Part shown: positions 48,170-61,414 of the stretch, piece after piece | Layout of the letters: each line of letters begins with the position of its first letter | Numbering within the stretch: the stretch's first letter is position 1 | NCBI GenBank assembly: GCA_034766995.1 | Contig: CM068316.1 | Span: 13,251,500 to 13,315,499, forward strand | Length of the DNA stretch: 64,000 nucleotides | Direction of reading: 5' to 3' | From: Acanthacorydalis orientalis | Lineage: Eukaryota > Arthropoda > Insecta > Megaloptera > Corydalidae | Made by a program: the position numbers and the translations under genes | The notes under the pieces: generated by a model | The model's input: only the letters and a program-made list of their open reading frames with translations | Database searches by the model: none | What the model was told of the DNA's origin: nothing

Positions 48170-49225
48170 TTTTAAACTAGAGGGTTCTGTTCTCTACTCG
48201 CTACGCTCGGCAAACCCCGGGGAGCACAGCCCCCGTTCGATGCGTTCGCACCCCTGACTCGCTTCGATCGTATCGTATCGCATATGTTCGCTCAATATCG
48301 TAATATATATGTATGTATTATAATAGTATGTCTATATAATAGTATGTCTATATAATCATTGTGTTGAATGATAGTGAATCTGTTCGTCTCTTATCTGTTG
48401 TTTTATAAAGTCGCATTCATAGTAGTTATATCTCATAATGGCCAGAAATGGCGGCCTGATGAAGAAAAACAAACTTATGTTCTACAAGATGGTGAATCAG
48501 GCCAATCTTCATGTACGCTTTCCCGATATGGAGAAACACATCCAAGGTTAACATCCTTATCCCGCAGAGGGTTCATAATAAGATCTTAAAGATGGCGATG
48601 GACAAGCCAAGTCCTCTATCCCACGGAAAGATTATACGACGAAGCAGAAATTAAGACGGTTGCAAAATTTATTCTTGACATAAACTGGAAATTCTATAAC
48701 AAGACACTGGATAACCAAATAGCAGACCAGGTCGGATCGGTGAGACTGATCCTGTTCCATAAAAGGATCGGAATGAGCCGTCGAAAAAATATATTCATGC
48801 AGCCGTCATATTTTGACGAGCGATCGTCGTTGTTAACGGATTCTCGGGAGTGACGGGTGAGGACATTGAAGGGACATGGGATGAAAGGTAAACGTCCCAA
48901 GGGGGGACGAAACTGGTAGTCATTGCTGTGGTTTTTTTTTGAAAGTTTTCGTACATATTCCATGAATCAGGCTCCGCATTCATACACAGACAATACACAA
49001 TACGGAGGTTGGTTTCGGTTAAATATCCAACCCCGAGGCACTTCCACAAAAATGAAAGACTATAACATGATTCACACTTTCTTAAAATTCCTGGAAAAAA
49101 ATTGTAATTATTATGATAACAATATCATAATTTATCGTGTAACTTCGGATGTCATCGTTAATAATAATTTAATACAAAATCTCTACACGTTTTTGTTTAA
49201 ATTTCTTTGTACATTTTTTGAACTT
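48170..49225 (+). repeat. GC-headed repeat family R, long copy
   Basis: The head AACTAGAGGGTTCTGTTCTC followed by TACTCGCTACGCTCGG and CCCCGGGG opens the element. TATGTCTATATAATCATTGT and TTGTTTTATAAAGTCGCATT follow at 48340-48420, and a terminal block GATGTCATCGTTAATAATAA lies at about 49148. The last three blocks recur, closely spaced, at 55030-55258. The interior (48430-49040) is much less AT-rich than the surroundings and has overlapping open stretches on both strands, but no domain was recognised. It may encode part of an unknown transposon protein. Confidence 0.65.
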
Positions 49226-49261
49226 TTACAGAACATTTTTTTATATATAGATAGATATAAT

Positions 49262-50395
49262 GCTTGATAGGTGAACACCATTTCATCGCACGCATTTTGT
49301 AGTCCATTACATGTCTTAACATGTCTGATGGAATCCTCGCAAATGTTTCTTGGTTTTTTCATTTTAGTTCATGAGTAGTGTGTGGACGACCTATGTACCT
49401 TGGTCTTTAGATAATGCCATTGAAAATGATCACATATCGTTAAATTAGGAGATCTTGCTCGATAAACGACATCTTCATTTTTGGAATTGATATGGTCCTG
49501 TTTGAGCGTTCTTACAGCATTCAGAGACATTCTAATAGATATGACTTGTTGCCCCATGCTGGAAACATGTAATTTGTGGAAATTGAATTGATTCTTGCGT
49601 CAGAAATGTTGTAATCATGTTAGTGTAGCGAGCTACATTAACGTTTATGGCAGTTTTGTTACCGTCTTCAAAGGAGAATAGCCCTGAATGGCTAAAATAT
49701 AAAAATGTGCACCACACAGTAACTTTTAAACTATACAGCGGATTTTGATTTGATTCAAATGTGATTTTAGCACTCCAATATCGACTATTCTACTTGTTCA
49801 CACAGCTGTTTAAATGAAAATACACTTCATCTGACATGGATAAATTGTGAATTGTGTTGTCATCTTCATCGAAATTCTTTAGCGCATATCTTGATATTCA
49901 TGCGAGCAGGCAAGTCAGTATCTTTTAACTCCTGAACGATTTGAATTTTTGTACTGATGAGAATTTAAATTGTTGTGTAACCCCAATTGTTACTAATGTC
50001 AATGCAGATGAGTGTTTACCGAATGTCATGGGTTGCTCGTTACAGTAATTTCTGGTATGTGGTGTCTATGTTTTCTGGTGTTCTCGCTGTTCTTCTGGAC
50101 TACTGATGCTTGTGGAAATTTAATGTAGAACCAGTTTCCTCAAACTTTTGAATCCACGTATTGATGGCATGAGCGGTCTGTACCTGTCCACGACGCTGAA
50201 TGTTATAATGATTGCGAAATAGCTGTTGTACAGTTGTAGCAGACTCACAATTTTTGTAAAATGATTTCACAGCGAAAGCTTGATTTGCATAGGACCACTG
50301 CTCCATGTTTACTAAATGGCCATGAATAACTAAGAATAATCGCTTAATTTTATCCCCTTACTCCAACCGTAAGTGAATAAGCTTGCTTTTAAAAT
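49262..50395 (-). pseudogene. Decayed DUF4817-type (mariner-related) transposon
   Basis: The minus strand begins (50306) with MEQWSYANQAFAVKSFYKNC followed by TVQQLFRNHYNI and INTWIQKFEETGSTLNFHK, the DUF4817 helix-turn-helix domain that heads many insect transposases. Towards the end come FQHGATSH (catalytic DGATCH-like) near 49550, then DVVYRARSPNLTICDHFQWHY with LKTKVH near 49400-49460 and a final Val/His-rich stretch. The middle is frameshifted and contains stops. The 5' flanking end (50310-50395) is repeated at about 58535-58620. Confidence 0.85.
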
Positions 50396-50420
50396 TTTTC
50401 GCTTTACTGGCGCAATCTAG

Positions 50421-50458
<38 letters not shown>

Positions 50459-50547
50459 GTGTGTGTGTGTATATATGTATCTATATATATATATATATAA
50501 TGTGTGTATCTATATATATATATATATATATATATATAATGTGTGTA

Positions 50548-50592
<45 letters not shown>
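50421..50592. repeat. (CA)n/(TA)n/(TG)n minisatellite
   Basis: CA and TA runs are followed by three direct copies of a unit containing TGTGTGTATCTATATA separated by TA units. Confidence 0.95.
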
Positions 50593-50594
<2 letters not shown>

Positions 50595-50759
50595 GATATA
50601 AATTTGTGCTGTTGAATTTATTATTTATTGTGAATATCATCATGTCACAATCATCTATCACCTTCAAAAGACAGGAATAAACAGTCTCCATGTTTTCCGT
50701 ATCTTCGCTCTGAAAATAAGAGAATGTGTCCGAAGAAATAGATGTCACACCTCTGTATT

Positions 50760-51120
50760 TTTAAAATGAATAATGAGCAATTGAAAAATAGACAAAAAAA
50801 AGCTTTATGACGTTCGAAACGTCAATTTATTTGTGGAGTGAATTTATCAACGGGCAGCTCTGGACTCTAATTGAGATTATTCATTATTACTTGAATGCCA
50901 TTTTATTTTTAATTGAATAATCTAATTCAGACGTTTGTTAGAGAAAAATATAGTTTAGCCGTCAGGGATGTGTCTTATAATCGTAAATAATTCTGTAATT
51001 GAACCCGAAGGACATTAATGAAAAAAAATTCGTGTTATTACGAATCTTATTTAAATTACGTTTGAGTTCAAGGGCACAATTATGATGTGTAAGCAGTAGA
51101 AAAGTAATTCACTGAGGAAA
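50760..51120. other. Intronic sequence without recognised content
   Basis: No coding or repeat content was recognised. Confidence 0.4.
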
Positions 51121-51470
51121 CACTTACGACAAATAGCTATTATTTCATAGCGCGATGCTAGTGTTAACGTGTTTCTAGTCCGTTGAACCTGATCCACGTT
51201 ATCTCACATATGGTCGTTGTTTCGATCTCGATTTACTCGAAATAATCGTTGTACGTACGTAATTATATCTGCACGCAAAATAATGAATTTCATGTGGCGT
51301 TTGGTGACAGCGAGACTATGTTCGCCGATCCGCTCAACGAAGTTCCAGGTCCATGTTAATGTGAATGTACGATTAACCGCAACAGACTTTTTTGAGAATC
51401 TAGACAGGAAACGACATTGTGAGCACGTTGAATTGTTGGTTGGAAAAAATGTTTATTGCGTTTGATATTA
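51121..51470. other. Less AT-rich intronic block, function unknown
   Basis: Base composition is more balanced than on either side, with palindromes such as GTACGTAC (51252-51259). An 82-codon open frame at 51217-51465 lacks any recognisable domain, and neighbouring stops are avoided only because of composition. This may be a constrained noncoding element. Confidence 0.25.
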
Positions 51471-52345
51471 AGAATTTATGTGACAGTTGCAGTGGAATGC
51501 AATATTCATATCATATGTACAATTACAAAAGTACAATTAACTGTAATGTTACTTATTCCTTTATCAAAACTTATTCAAGAAGGTTTTAATGTTAAACACA
51601 ACAGCTTGTCCAGTTCAACGTTTTTAAACATTACTTTCGTTGCTGAAAATATTATTCTGCTTTTATCTTATATAAAATTATAGTCTTTTATATTAAATTA
51701 TAGTCTAGTGGTAATAAAAATATATACTATTTTTCATAAAATTAAACTTATTTTAGAGTTGAATCGTTTATTTTTTAAGTAACATTTTTTATAAAATTTA
51801 TCAATACATTTCTGTTATAAAAAAAGCAGTCGAATGTATCGAAAATTCATACTTGACCCAAAAAAGTTACTACTTGAGAGTTTTTGAAATTTTATACATA
51901 ACTTTTGAATGAAAGCATGTGGAGAGTTTCGTGTATATGAATTGTGTATTCCAAGTCATCAGTCGTACAAATTCTTAGTTCATCAGTCTATAATAGTTGC
52001 TGTGGTCGTTATACAGTAAGAATTAATATGGAATTGTCTACAGAATCTATTAGTGCTCATTTTCTTTTTCCTTCAGCCACTAGGGATGAAACTAGTGTGC
52101 ATAATTTTAACTCTGAAGAAATACAGCAGTCATTGAAATACTATTACGACACCATGATTTATAAAAAGAGTTTTAAGCCCTGATATCCTATGACAACGTT
52201 TTAACGACTCATCTAGGATATATATTTTGTTAATTTAGAATATTCCTTGGAAGGACGATCTAGTGTGAATTTATTACGATAAATTGGAATCTTTAAGAAG
52301 TTGAAGAGTGAGTTTGTCTCGTTTGGTATCACTGATAAATTGTGC
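51471..52345. other. AT-rich intronic sequence without recognised genes
   Basis: Short open frames at 51456-51683 and 51944-52183 show no domain or supporting splice signals. Confidence 0.4.
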
Positions 52346-52349
52346 TTAA

Positions 52350-52671
52350 CCGTTTTAGTTCCACGCAGCGTAATCGCGCTGTTCATAAATTATACCGAAA
52401 AGTGCCACAACATTCAGTTGCGATACTCGATTGATGGTGCGCTCGGATTCCTTTATAGCGCGTCGTTAGTCAGGAGCGCGATCGCGACGATTGATATTTG
52501 CTAAAATCACATTAAACAAGCGCTATAGCGCCGCATGATATTTTTCGACATTTAGTTAAGGAAGCGCGATGGTACTGCTTGGTATTTTTCGAAATCATAC
52601 TAAACAAATAATAACGCGCCGCGTGGCACTATTCGGTAAGATTTTTGTAATGACCCCTAGCACTCAAATGG
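52350..52671. mobile_element. piggyBac-type MITE, copy 1
   Basis: A 322-base element lies between TTAA at 52346-52349 and TTAA at 52672-52675, the target duplication of piggyBac elements. Ends are CCGTTTTAGTTCCACGCAGC and, inverted from the right, CCATTTGAGTGCTAGGGGTC. The interior is GC-rich with several GCGATCGCG palindromes and no coding capacity. A related copy lies at 62040-62267. Confidence 0.8.
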
Positions 52672-52739
52672 TTAATCGTGATTATTTTAGACTACACATT
52701 TTAAAGTCATTGATAGAGTACTAAAACAAAACAAAAGCT

Positions 52740-52985
52740 TTGTCCTCCTACATATGTCGTGTATCCCAAATCTGGCATCATTTGACTTTTATTTACTTCT
52801 AACAATGAAACGCGGTCTCGAAGAAAAACGTTTTTAATCTGACGACAAATTTAAGACTGTATTGAAATATTAATCAGCGGAACAAATACTAGATTTTTTC
52901 ACTAATGGAAAAAAATAGTGAAGAAAAATGTATTGAAAATAGCGGTGATTATATAGAAAAGTAAATACACAATTTAGGTCATTCT
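52740..52985 (+). pseudogene. Mariner-type transposase C-terminal fragment
   Basis: The frame reads CIPNLASFDFYLLLTMKRGL (family: SPDLAPCDFxLFPxLK), then EEKRF, a stop, SDDKFKTVLKY, another stop, EQILDFFTNG and EKCIENSGDYIEK. The order matches the last 80 residues of mariner-like transposases. No termini are visible. Confidence 0.8.
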
Positions 52986-53070
52986 AAGCTTTCTAACTTT
53001 TTTGTTCCATCTCACTATCGCAAATAAGTGTGTTGAATTCTTGTATAAAATTTTTCAAACGCCCTTCGTG

Positions 53071-53160
53071 TATATATATATATATATGTATATAATATGT
53101 GTGTGTGTGTGTGTGAAATGTATATGTGAATATGTATGTATATATATATATATGTATGTA
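53071..53160. repeat. TA/TG/TATG compound microsatellite
   Basis: Mixed short TA, TG and TATG runs. Confidence 0.9.
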
Positions 53161-53929
53161 TATGAAATATTCGTTAAAATGTCAGCATGATTACCGTAAT
53201 CGATCTTTGATATTTCATTAGAAATTGACCCGAGACACTCAGACTTTACATTATCGGCCAATCTTATCCATGTTTCTTTGGTTACAATATAAAAACTGGA
53301 AATTCAATACAATATCGTCGTATTTCCGTAAATTGATCAGAGACTCCCTAAGGAGGCATCCCTACTGTGACATCAAGTCATATAAAAATACGAACTTGTA
53401 TTTAACCGTTATGATAATACTATATGTATATATGTATGTGTATTAGAAGTACAAAAATATACATTGTCAGTGGACAGCTGTATTTTATTTCTTTTTTGTA
53501 AATTAAAGGTCAGAATAAGAAATAAAGTAATAAAAGAATGAAATTGACTTCGAGTTAGAATAAAAAATTTTTCAATTAAAGTAAGAATCATATTGAAGTG
53601 AAATTAATTGAAAATGCTACTGTAATTGATTTTATTCATTAAATGTGTACTTCAGTATACGCAATTTAAGATAATTAAAGGATACGTAATTACGGTATGT
53701 AAATTTGTATAGGCGGTGTGGTGAAATAAAAATTGGAATAAATGCCATACACCTTGGTTTTTAATTAAGGCTATACTGTATAGATGAAGGTTTGCTAAAA
53801 TTTTAACTAGATTTTTTTAAAAAAAAACACTGAAAATAAACGGACGGACGGCATTAATGGAATGATAAGATGATGCAAGTAGAGAATATGTATTATTTCA
53901 TACATGTTTTTGGATCGAAATGTATTCTG

Positions 53930-53935
<6 letters not shown>
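53161..53935. other. AT-rich intronic sequence without recognised content
   Basis: No genes or repeats recognised. A short TATG run lies at 53422-53440. Confidence 0.4.

Positions 53936-53992
<57 letters not shown>
53936..53992. repeat. (TA)n microsatellite
   Basis: Two TA runs separated by a single CA. Confidence 0.95.
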
Positions 53993-53994
<2 letters not shown>

Positions 53995-54393
53995 CTTTTT
54001 TATCTTTTTGATAGTGAACTTGATTTTTTAAAACGAAACGAATCGCGGAAGTGACTGACTTTGTTTCAAGCCAAATTAGTGTATGGTTCCTATTCCACGT
54101 GCACACAAATGCTCGTTTCATGTTGCTTTTCCATTATGCATATTCGAGATGTACGATAATATTTATGTTGTACAGCAAACAGCTTTTATTCATTTTCAAG
54201 TCGAACCTCTAGTTAAAAAATATGCTGATATTATTATGATTGCTATTATACGTGTTGCTTTTAAACTACCTGTTTTTTATGTATTTATGCGGTTAGATGG
54301 TTTAGAGAGTAAATCATTCATTGTTTAGATAAAGCAGGTAAGACAGATTTAACAAGAAAGCCATTTAGTTTTGTACGTTAGTAAAATGATTCA

Positions 54394-54400
<7 letters not shown>

Positions 54401-54442
<42 letters not shown>

Positions 54443-54450
54443 ATATATAA
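54401..54450. repeat. (TA)n/(TATG)n microsatellite
   Basis: About 17 TA units followed by TATG units. Sequence 53993-54400 and 54451-54955 holds nothing recognised. Confidence 0.95.
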
Positions 54451-54952
54451 TAAAATGTATGTATGAACACTGTGGAACCGATTGTATTTCTTAACCGATA
54501 CTCGTTGTGTCAGTGATAGGGAATTCCAACTAGATATCATCTTTTTCTATATAAATCCCAGTAATTTGTTATAAAATAAATTATGTTAAAAATTATATAT
54601 AAGTGTAAAATTTAAATAAAACTTAAGGACTTAAAAACATTATAAACTTATTTGACACTTCATTTAACATACAGGCACATTTCAGACTTGAATTAATACA
54701 CGGAAGCAATTGAAATATTATTAATGATATACATTTTTATATTCGAGGGCACGCTGGGCGGTTATTTTTTATTTATTCTAAAAAATGGAGTTTGTCATCA
54801 GTTAGGAACAGATGGAAGAGAATATACAATTTGAGTGAAATATCTGTGAAACGAGCTCGTTAGGAGAACGGTGTTTATATGAAATATGCAAGAACTAATA
54901 TTCATCTGAAATTTTGCTCGTTATATCCATTGATTCGCTATGACCGTTTTTG

Positions 54953-55258
<306 letters not shown>

Positions 55259-55932
55259 GATTACATATGTTCATGGAAGTCTGGTAAGAAGGTGATACCG
55301 ATTTTCAAAAAAATCAGTTAGAGGCAAGAGCAGGAACACATTATTAAAATTATAAATAATAGAGAGGGAGGTACCTTAGAATAGTCTTAAGTTTCGAGAT
55401 CCAAACGAAACTTTTTTAAATTGGAAAGAGTATTTTTGTAAGATTCAATGAATAGTATTCTATAAACGCAACACTTTTTGTATCTAGGTACTTGATCAAA
55501 TATTTAATCATTTCTGTGGTATCAACATTATTATTCCATATGAATTAACGATGCTGCAACAGCAAATCTTATTAAGAATTTGTTTGATGTTAGACTTTTT
55601 TCAAATTAAATTTTCTTTTTTTTTTAAAAAAAATAAGTTCATGATGATTTTACCGTTAGTTTAATTCAATTAATTTAATAAGTAAAAATATATTTCATAT
55701 AAAATTGAGTAATGTAGCTTATTTCAAGAATGTATCGTACGCATTTTTTTCCTTCTCGAAGAATTTTATTATGAACTTGATTGGTGTTAAACCTTATTTT
55801 ATTACACAAAATGAGATAGCCTCAATTTTAATCATCAATTTTAGTTTTTTACTAGGAAAAGTTAATAATACAATATTATATACGTCTTATATTTTAAATG
55901 ATTGTTGCATTATATTATTTTCATTATATTAT

Positions 55933-55935
<3 letters not shown>
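55259..55935. other. AT-rich intronic sequence without recognised content
   Basis: A Phe/Ile-rich open frame from 55705 is compositional and runs into a TA microsatellite. Confidence 0.4.
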
Positions 55936-56024
<89 letters not shown>

Positions 56025-56060
56025 ATATATATGTGTGTATATATATATATACATACACAT
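55936..56060. repeat. (TA)n/(TG)n/(CATA)n compound microsatellite
   Basis: Two TA tracts, then TATG and TACA variants. Confidence 0.95.
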
Positions 56061-56377
56061 AAAGACATCCTCGTATGTGTCAATAGTTTGAAAACTAATT
56101 ATGAAAAAAATACCTCCTCGTTGCATATTTTCGAGTGGAACGAGACTAATGTATTTTATGTATACTGACTTTACGAACAATTCAATTCCTGTGCAGATTT
56201 GAAAGATTAACGATAGCTTTACTTTTTATGGTATTAAACGAGCCAGACTTCTCGCATTTCGTTCGTTGAAGTGAAGAAAACAATGGGTAGTTCGTAATAT
56301 ATGGGATCAAGCGGTGACACCAGAGTACACTTGAGCATCTTGCCTTTTCTTCAGTACACATACTCATGTAGTATACA

Positions 56378-56378
56378 C

Positions 56379-56424
<46 letters not shown>

Positions 56425-56445
56425 TTACATACATATACACATATA
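56378..56445. repeat. (CATA)n(TA)n microsatellite
   Basis: ACATACATACATA runs flank about 17 TA units on both sides. Confidence 0.95.
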
Positions 56446-57026
56446 GGACCTTGCTCTATTTATAGATAATCTTATTATTTCTCCATTGAAAAAGATAGTG
56501 GATTTTTTAAATCCTCTCTGATAAAAGATGTGCTTTTCAGTATAAAGTAATAGCTCTATTATTCTTTATTTTGTATAAACTTCGTATACGGCACAAATTG
56601 TTTTAAATTTTTGTCTCTCGATATGTATTTTCATAATATTATTTTAAGCATATCCAATAAGTCATCTCGGATAAAATGTTAGATGGAGGAATATTATAAT
56701 ATGAAAAAAAAACTTTTCATGAATGTATTATTTAAAAATGTATACTTAAGTAATTATTAACTGTTATTGTTTAATTATAAAAAGGCTGGCGTAAGGTAAA
56801 TTATATTCTGTAACAAAGGTCTCAAAATATAAAAATGAAGAAATTAATAATATTGTAATAAGTAATTAATAAGAATTCATTGAATTGTTTAAAAGAAAAA
56901 TATAATTAATCATATTGTATTTATTGACGTGGAGTATCATTGTATATATTCTTTCTTTTACAAGGAAAGTCAGAAAGTAAGGTTTTTTATTTATAACTTT
57001 GCACATAAACAAATTACAACAAGTTA

Positions 57027-57431
57027 TCAGGTGTAAAAATTAATTCAGGTTTTTAAATTGAATCAATCATAATTCTATTTTAAATTAAAATATTTTCTCG
57101 TCGTTTTAGGACTTTAAAGTGTCAACCACTATATATTTTGGTCAAGTAGTTGGCATAACCTCAAAAAACATTGTTTAGTTTTGGGGAAAGGTGTTGTGTC
57201 ACATAAAACATGCTCAAAAATGCAAAAACTGTGGAAGAGGTCTGCAAATGCATTTCGATTCCATTGATGAAAAGACGCCATCTTTTTTCGATAAGATATT
57301 CGTCAGTTACCCGACAGATGGCGCTAAGTCATACAAACGAATGGGAGGTTTTTTTAGAATTGAAATGTATTCCATTTTTCCATAAACATTCATTTTCTAT
57401 AAAAAAGCACCGAATTAATTTGTACACTTAA
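57027..57431 (+). mobile_element. Deletion derivative of the 43831 mariner family, copy 1
   Basis: A 405-base element bounded by TA, with ends TCAGGTGTAAAAATTAATTC and, inverted from the right, TTAAGTGTACAAATTAATTC. On the plus strand it keeps the transposase 5' flank, a start region (ATGCTCAAAAATGC, EEVCKCISI), and the last approximately 45 codons (FVSYPTDGAKSYKR) that parallel FVSYLTDEAKLYK in the full element. The whole catalytic core is deleted. Confidence 0.9.
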
Positions 57432-57780
57432 TACATATGAATTTGATTTAGGCGTGAACTTGCTATTTTTTTGGCATAATCGTTATGTCTGTCGGGGCAC
57501 TTTTTATAAGAATAGATTAATGTTAAGGAGCGTCTTGACATAAGATTTAAACAGCGTGCGTGCCTGGCAAGACTGTAAATGAATTTAATTTTTACATATT
57601 AAGTCGTTTAGTTTTGCTTGTTGGGCAATATTAAATATGTTTAGAACTGTAGTGTTTGTTAAATGGAGTTATTTTTTATTATAATTATTAAATTATCTTA
57701 CAAATACACACTTTTTCATATAATCAACAATGTAAATATAAACAGAACAACACTTTTTGCTGTTGATTCTTTATAATATA

Positions 57781-58022
57781 GTGCTTTTTTTTCTTTCACA
57801 AATGAATTTTTTTTCACACCAGAAACCACATGAATTTTTTCAATCAAAAATATTCAATAAAACATGATAATGGCGTTGCCACCGAATTGTGCATAATCGA
57901 CAATCTCGTAATAATTAACAATAATTTATTGAATATTTTCGATCGAGAAATGTGATGTGGTGTTTGGGCTGAAAAAAAGAATTGATTCATGAATGTGAAT
58001 TTAGTTACAGTGTCAGAACTGT
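57781..58022. repeat. MITE family A, copy 10 (both arms)
   Basis: The left arm TTCTTTCACAAATGAATTTT with CACACCAGAAACCACATGA and the right arm GAATTGATTCATGAATGTGA with ATTTAGTTACAGTGTCAGAA enclose a centre with GATAATGGCGTTGCCACCGA. The right terminus is one of the best preserved. Confidence 0.8.
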
Positions 58023-58339
58023 TTTTGTGATAACATAATATTTTTGAATAGGCATTTAAAATATTCTAATAAATGTAGGTGATGCTATTCATTGGTTCGA
58101 TATTTATAAAATCCGATTCCAACAGAGCTGTGCGAGCACAGTAATCGAGATCTACAAACTTCAAGTCAAAATACACCAATAAACGTTTAAAAATATAGAG
58201 AATTCTTATGCAAATACAACCATCGATCATTTTCTTCTTAGACCAATAACTGACAAGATCAAGCACTGCATTGATTAGGATCTTATTAGAAGTCAAATCT
58301 ACAAAAAAATACTCTGTAGATATCCTAAAGTACGGTCGT

Positions 58340-58620
58340 TATCGCTTTTCTCGAGTTTGTTAGTGTTTTGCTTTTTGATAAAGAGAACTGTGGTGTTTTC
58401 AGATTAATGGCTATGGGTCAAGACTGCACTGTAACTACCATCTTTTATAATTGGTCTATGAAGACATTAAGGAATACCTATTTCTTTAGAAGATCCCTTT
58501 TTACCATCAGAGCTTTATGTGCCAAAATTGCTAAATGGCCATAAATAACTAACAATATATGATTTAATTTTACTCTCTCATTCCAACTGTAAATGAATTA
58601 TAACCCGTTTTCAAAGTTAC
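58340..58620 (-). repeat. Terminal fragment of the DUF4817-type transposon
   Basis: GCTAAATGGCCATAAATAAC with the following sequence to about 58615 (ACTCTCTCATTCCAACTGTA) matches the 5' flank of the element at 50310-50390. Upstream sequence to 58340 may belong to the same remnant but is too decayed to confirm. Confidence 0.6.
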
Positions 58621-58804
58621 CTCTCCTCTGGGACACCTTATACGTTTATCATTTAGCTGGAAATTTTAATCAGATAAGAGTTCAGTCAGCTGTTCACAAT
58701 CAATATTTGATTTATTTAGAAAAATGATGTTTTGACTTGTACGGATTGGAAGAGATTAGCATAACCAGCAGTGCATATTTGAAGATTAAAATTATATGTA
58801 CCTG

Positions 58805-58806
<2 letters not shown>

Positions 58807-58843
<37 letters not shown>
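58807..58843. repeat. (TA)n microsatellite
   Basis: About 18 TA units. A further short tract lies at 59083-59111. Confidence 0.95.
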
Positions 58844-58846
<3 letters not shown>

Positions 58847-59077
58847 GTACACAGATAAATATTTAAATTCCAATTGTTTGTTCAATATGAATAAACATTT
58901 TATTTATTAACTGTTTATAAAATATCGCTCCGTACATTTTAAATTATTTATTAGTAAGTCAAATAAACACAACTAATATTTAACATGTTTAGAACAGTTA
59001 GTTCAAACCGGAAGAGCTCAAAATAGCCTTTATGCAGTAATGGATCGTTGAAGATTAAGATAATTTCTCTCTCTCAC

Positions 59078-59111
<34 letters not shown>

Positions 59112-59114
<3 letters not shown>

Positions 59115-60550
59115 TCATACCCCAACTATTTATTCAGTGATATGGATAAAAAACATATATAAATATTTATTCTATACAATGCAAAATAATTTAATGTTAA
59201 AAAAAATGTATAAAGGTAACATTTTATATTTGAATATGTAATTTATTTTTTAGTATAGTTTAAAACACATTTTAAGAAATCAGATTCAGAATGAATAATT
59301 CAAATAACTCTTCGAATCATAAAAAAATATTGATTAAAGCATTCTTCGAATGAAATGGAGTTCGATTTCCGAATCACATTAGCAGTTCGACGTTGCCTTT
59401 TGTATTTTTAAGTTTCATAGAAAAGAAACTCGACGTCAGTTGAATCCTTGATAAAATACCAAAGATAGAAAAAAATGTATGTATTAATTCGTAATACTTC
59501 GTTTCAGGCCTGGTTGATGGCCGCGCGTGATAATTAAAGAAACGAAAAACGTTAATTAAAAACCAAGTCATTTGAATTTACAAAACTTTGTCTTCTAACT
59601 TTATATCTTTTACGTGTAATTTATATTCTCTGTGTGTTTATTAATAAACTTTTCTTTAGAAAATCTACAATTATCGTTTCATTCTTTTAATGAATTTGTA
59701 ATAAAAATATAAAACAGAAATACAAGCTATGATATTTTCTGTTGTTGGAATTTTAATTTAGATTGAACTTTTAAATCATTTCCACGTTCATAGTTCTTAC
59801 GGTGTTAAAAATATACACACGCACTACAAAGTGTCATATATAACCCACTGATGTTGTATTATTGAAGTTACGCCTCTGTCAACCTTTTAAAAAATATCAA
59901 TAAACGTGACTACAAAAAAACATTGTACAGGGAATTGAATTATAAATAGAACAATTCGTTCTGTTTGAAAACGAAGCACACCAATTTAATAAAAAATTAT
60001 GTATTAATTATAAAATTATTCTCTACAATATCAATGTGTATTGACTAGAAACTTGTACGTGACTAATAAAATTTTGATTTGAATGTCAGAGGGAAATAAT
60101 AAAATGTTAAATGATATTGTGCAAAATATGATAATGTTTTTTTTTATGAAATTCTAACAGTATTTAAGTAAGTTCAGTAAGCTCGAAAACGATCACAATG
60201 TAGAATATTGAAACTTATAAATATTTATAGGTAATAAGAGGTTTATCTACTTTTCGTATTCCCAAAATCAAACCAATTTCACGCGCTGTTTGCATGATAC
60301 ACATTTGCACATTTAAATATTTATTCAGGCAGTTTCGCTTTCGATAAAAACTTATCAATACATATGAATTTAGTCAGAAAATTCAAATTAATCGTTAGTT
60401 AAGAAATGGTAGTTATACTAACAGTAAAATAAAAGTATTGAACAGAATTTTTTTTAACTGTTGTAAAAAATAATTCAATACCTTCAAACTGAATCAATCA
60501 TAACTGTTTCAATGTTATCAGTACTAAAAAATATCTAACTAATTACACCT
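59112..60550. other. AT-rich intronic sequence without recognised content
   Basis: A 65-codon minus-strand frame at 59374-59571 has no recognisable domain. No repeat family was seen. Confidence 0.4.
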
Positions 60551-60551
60551 A

Positions 60552-61414
60552 ACCCTCGATTTACACGGTAGATTGGTTCCCCAAAAGTATCGTGTAAATC
60601 GAAATCGTACAATTCTAGTCTACATTTCATATTAAAAAAAGATAGGTTTTACAAATCCGCAATGAAACAATATTATTTATTTTTAATAAAACTAGAGAAT
60701 ATTTTTTACATATTAATTCGGAAAATATTAAAAACAAATAAAAAAACTGTTCATTCTGTATCATCTTCACGTGTTAATTTTCTCTACACTTCTTTTCTAT
60801 TCATATCTTCACTTCTCTAATTCATTTTCCAAAGGCATGGCGGGAACTGTTCTAATAAAATCCGTTATCATTGTTTCAAATCTTTACTCAACTCCTTATA
60901 AAGTTCCTGATATTGAGTTAAACAATTACGTTCTTTTCAAATTTTGAATTTCTTTCCATGTTTGGATCATTCTCAATGAAGAAATCTTCCAGTTCTTTAG
61001 GCAGGGCTATTCTTTTACCTATAGTATTTGCAGTAAGTGTTGAATCTGGTTCATCGCAATCACTTTCAGATTCACTGGATATGGAATTAATGACCATTTC
61101 TACTAAAATTCATCTTCATTAAATTCAATATTCGCCATTAATTCTTCAAGTTTAGTAGAAGCCATATCATCTGTTATCATTAGTATTTAAGGAAGCAAGA
61201 AACTTTTTGCAATGATGTGTGTGTTTATTATTTTACACAGTAATGTAAACTGAAAGCTTTTTAATGTGCTTTTTTAAGTGTTTTAAAGTATTTTTTTGCA
61301 GTTCTGTGACAGTGTTAAATTGAAATAGTTCTGTGAAAATGGAAGGGTTTTTTGCATTCCTTCAACCGTGTTAAACCGAAACCGTGCAATTTGATTATCG
61401 TGCGAATCGAGGGT
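60552..61414 (-). mobile_element. Pogo/Tigger-like element, non-autonomous or decayed
   Basis: An 863-base element with TA at both ends (60550-60551 and 61415-61416) and terminal inverted repeats ACCCTCGATTTACACGGTAG and, from the right, ACCCTCGATTCGCACGATAA. This CCCTCGATT-type terminus is typical of pogo/Tigger elements. On the minus strand a degenerate KLEELMANIEFNEDEF segment and a following Trp/Lys/Gln-rich helix resemble the C-terminal tail of Tigger/jerky transposases, interrupted by stops. The DDE core is absent. Confidence 0.8.

Noticed and set aside
51944..52183. 79-codon frame with a mixed composition
   Set aside because: No domain, and no splice or poly(A) context that would distinguish it from chance.
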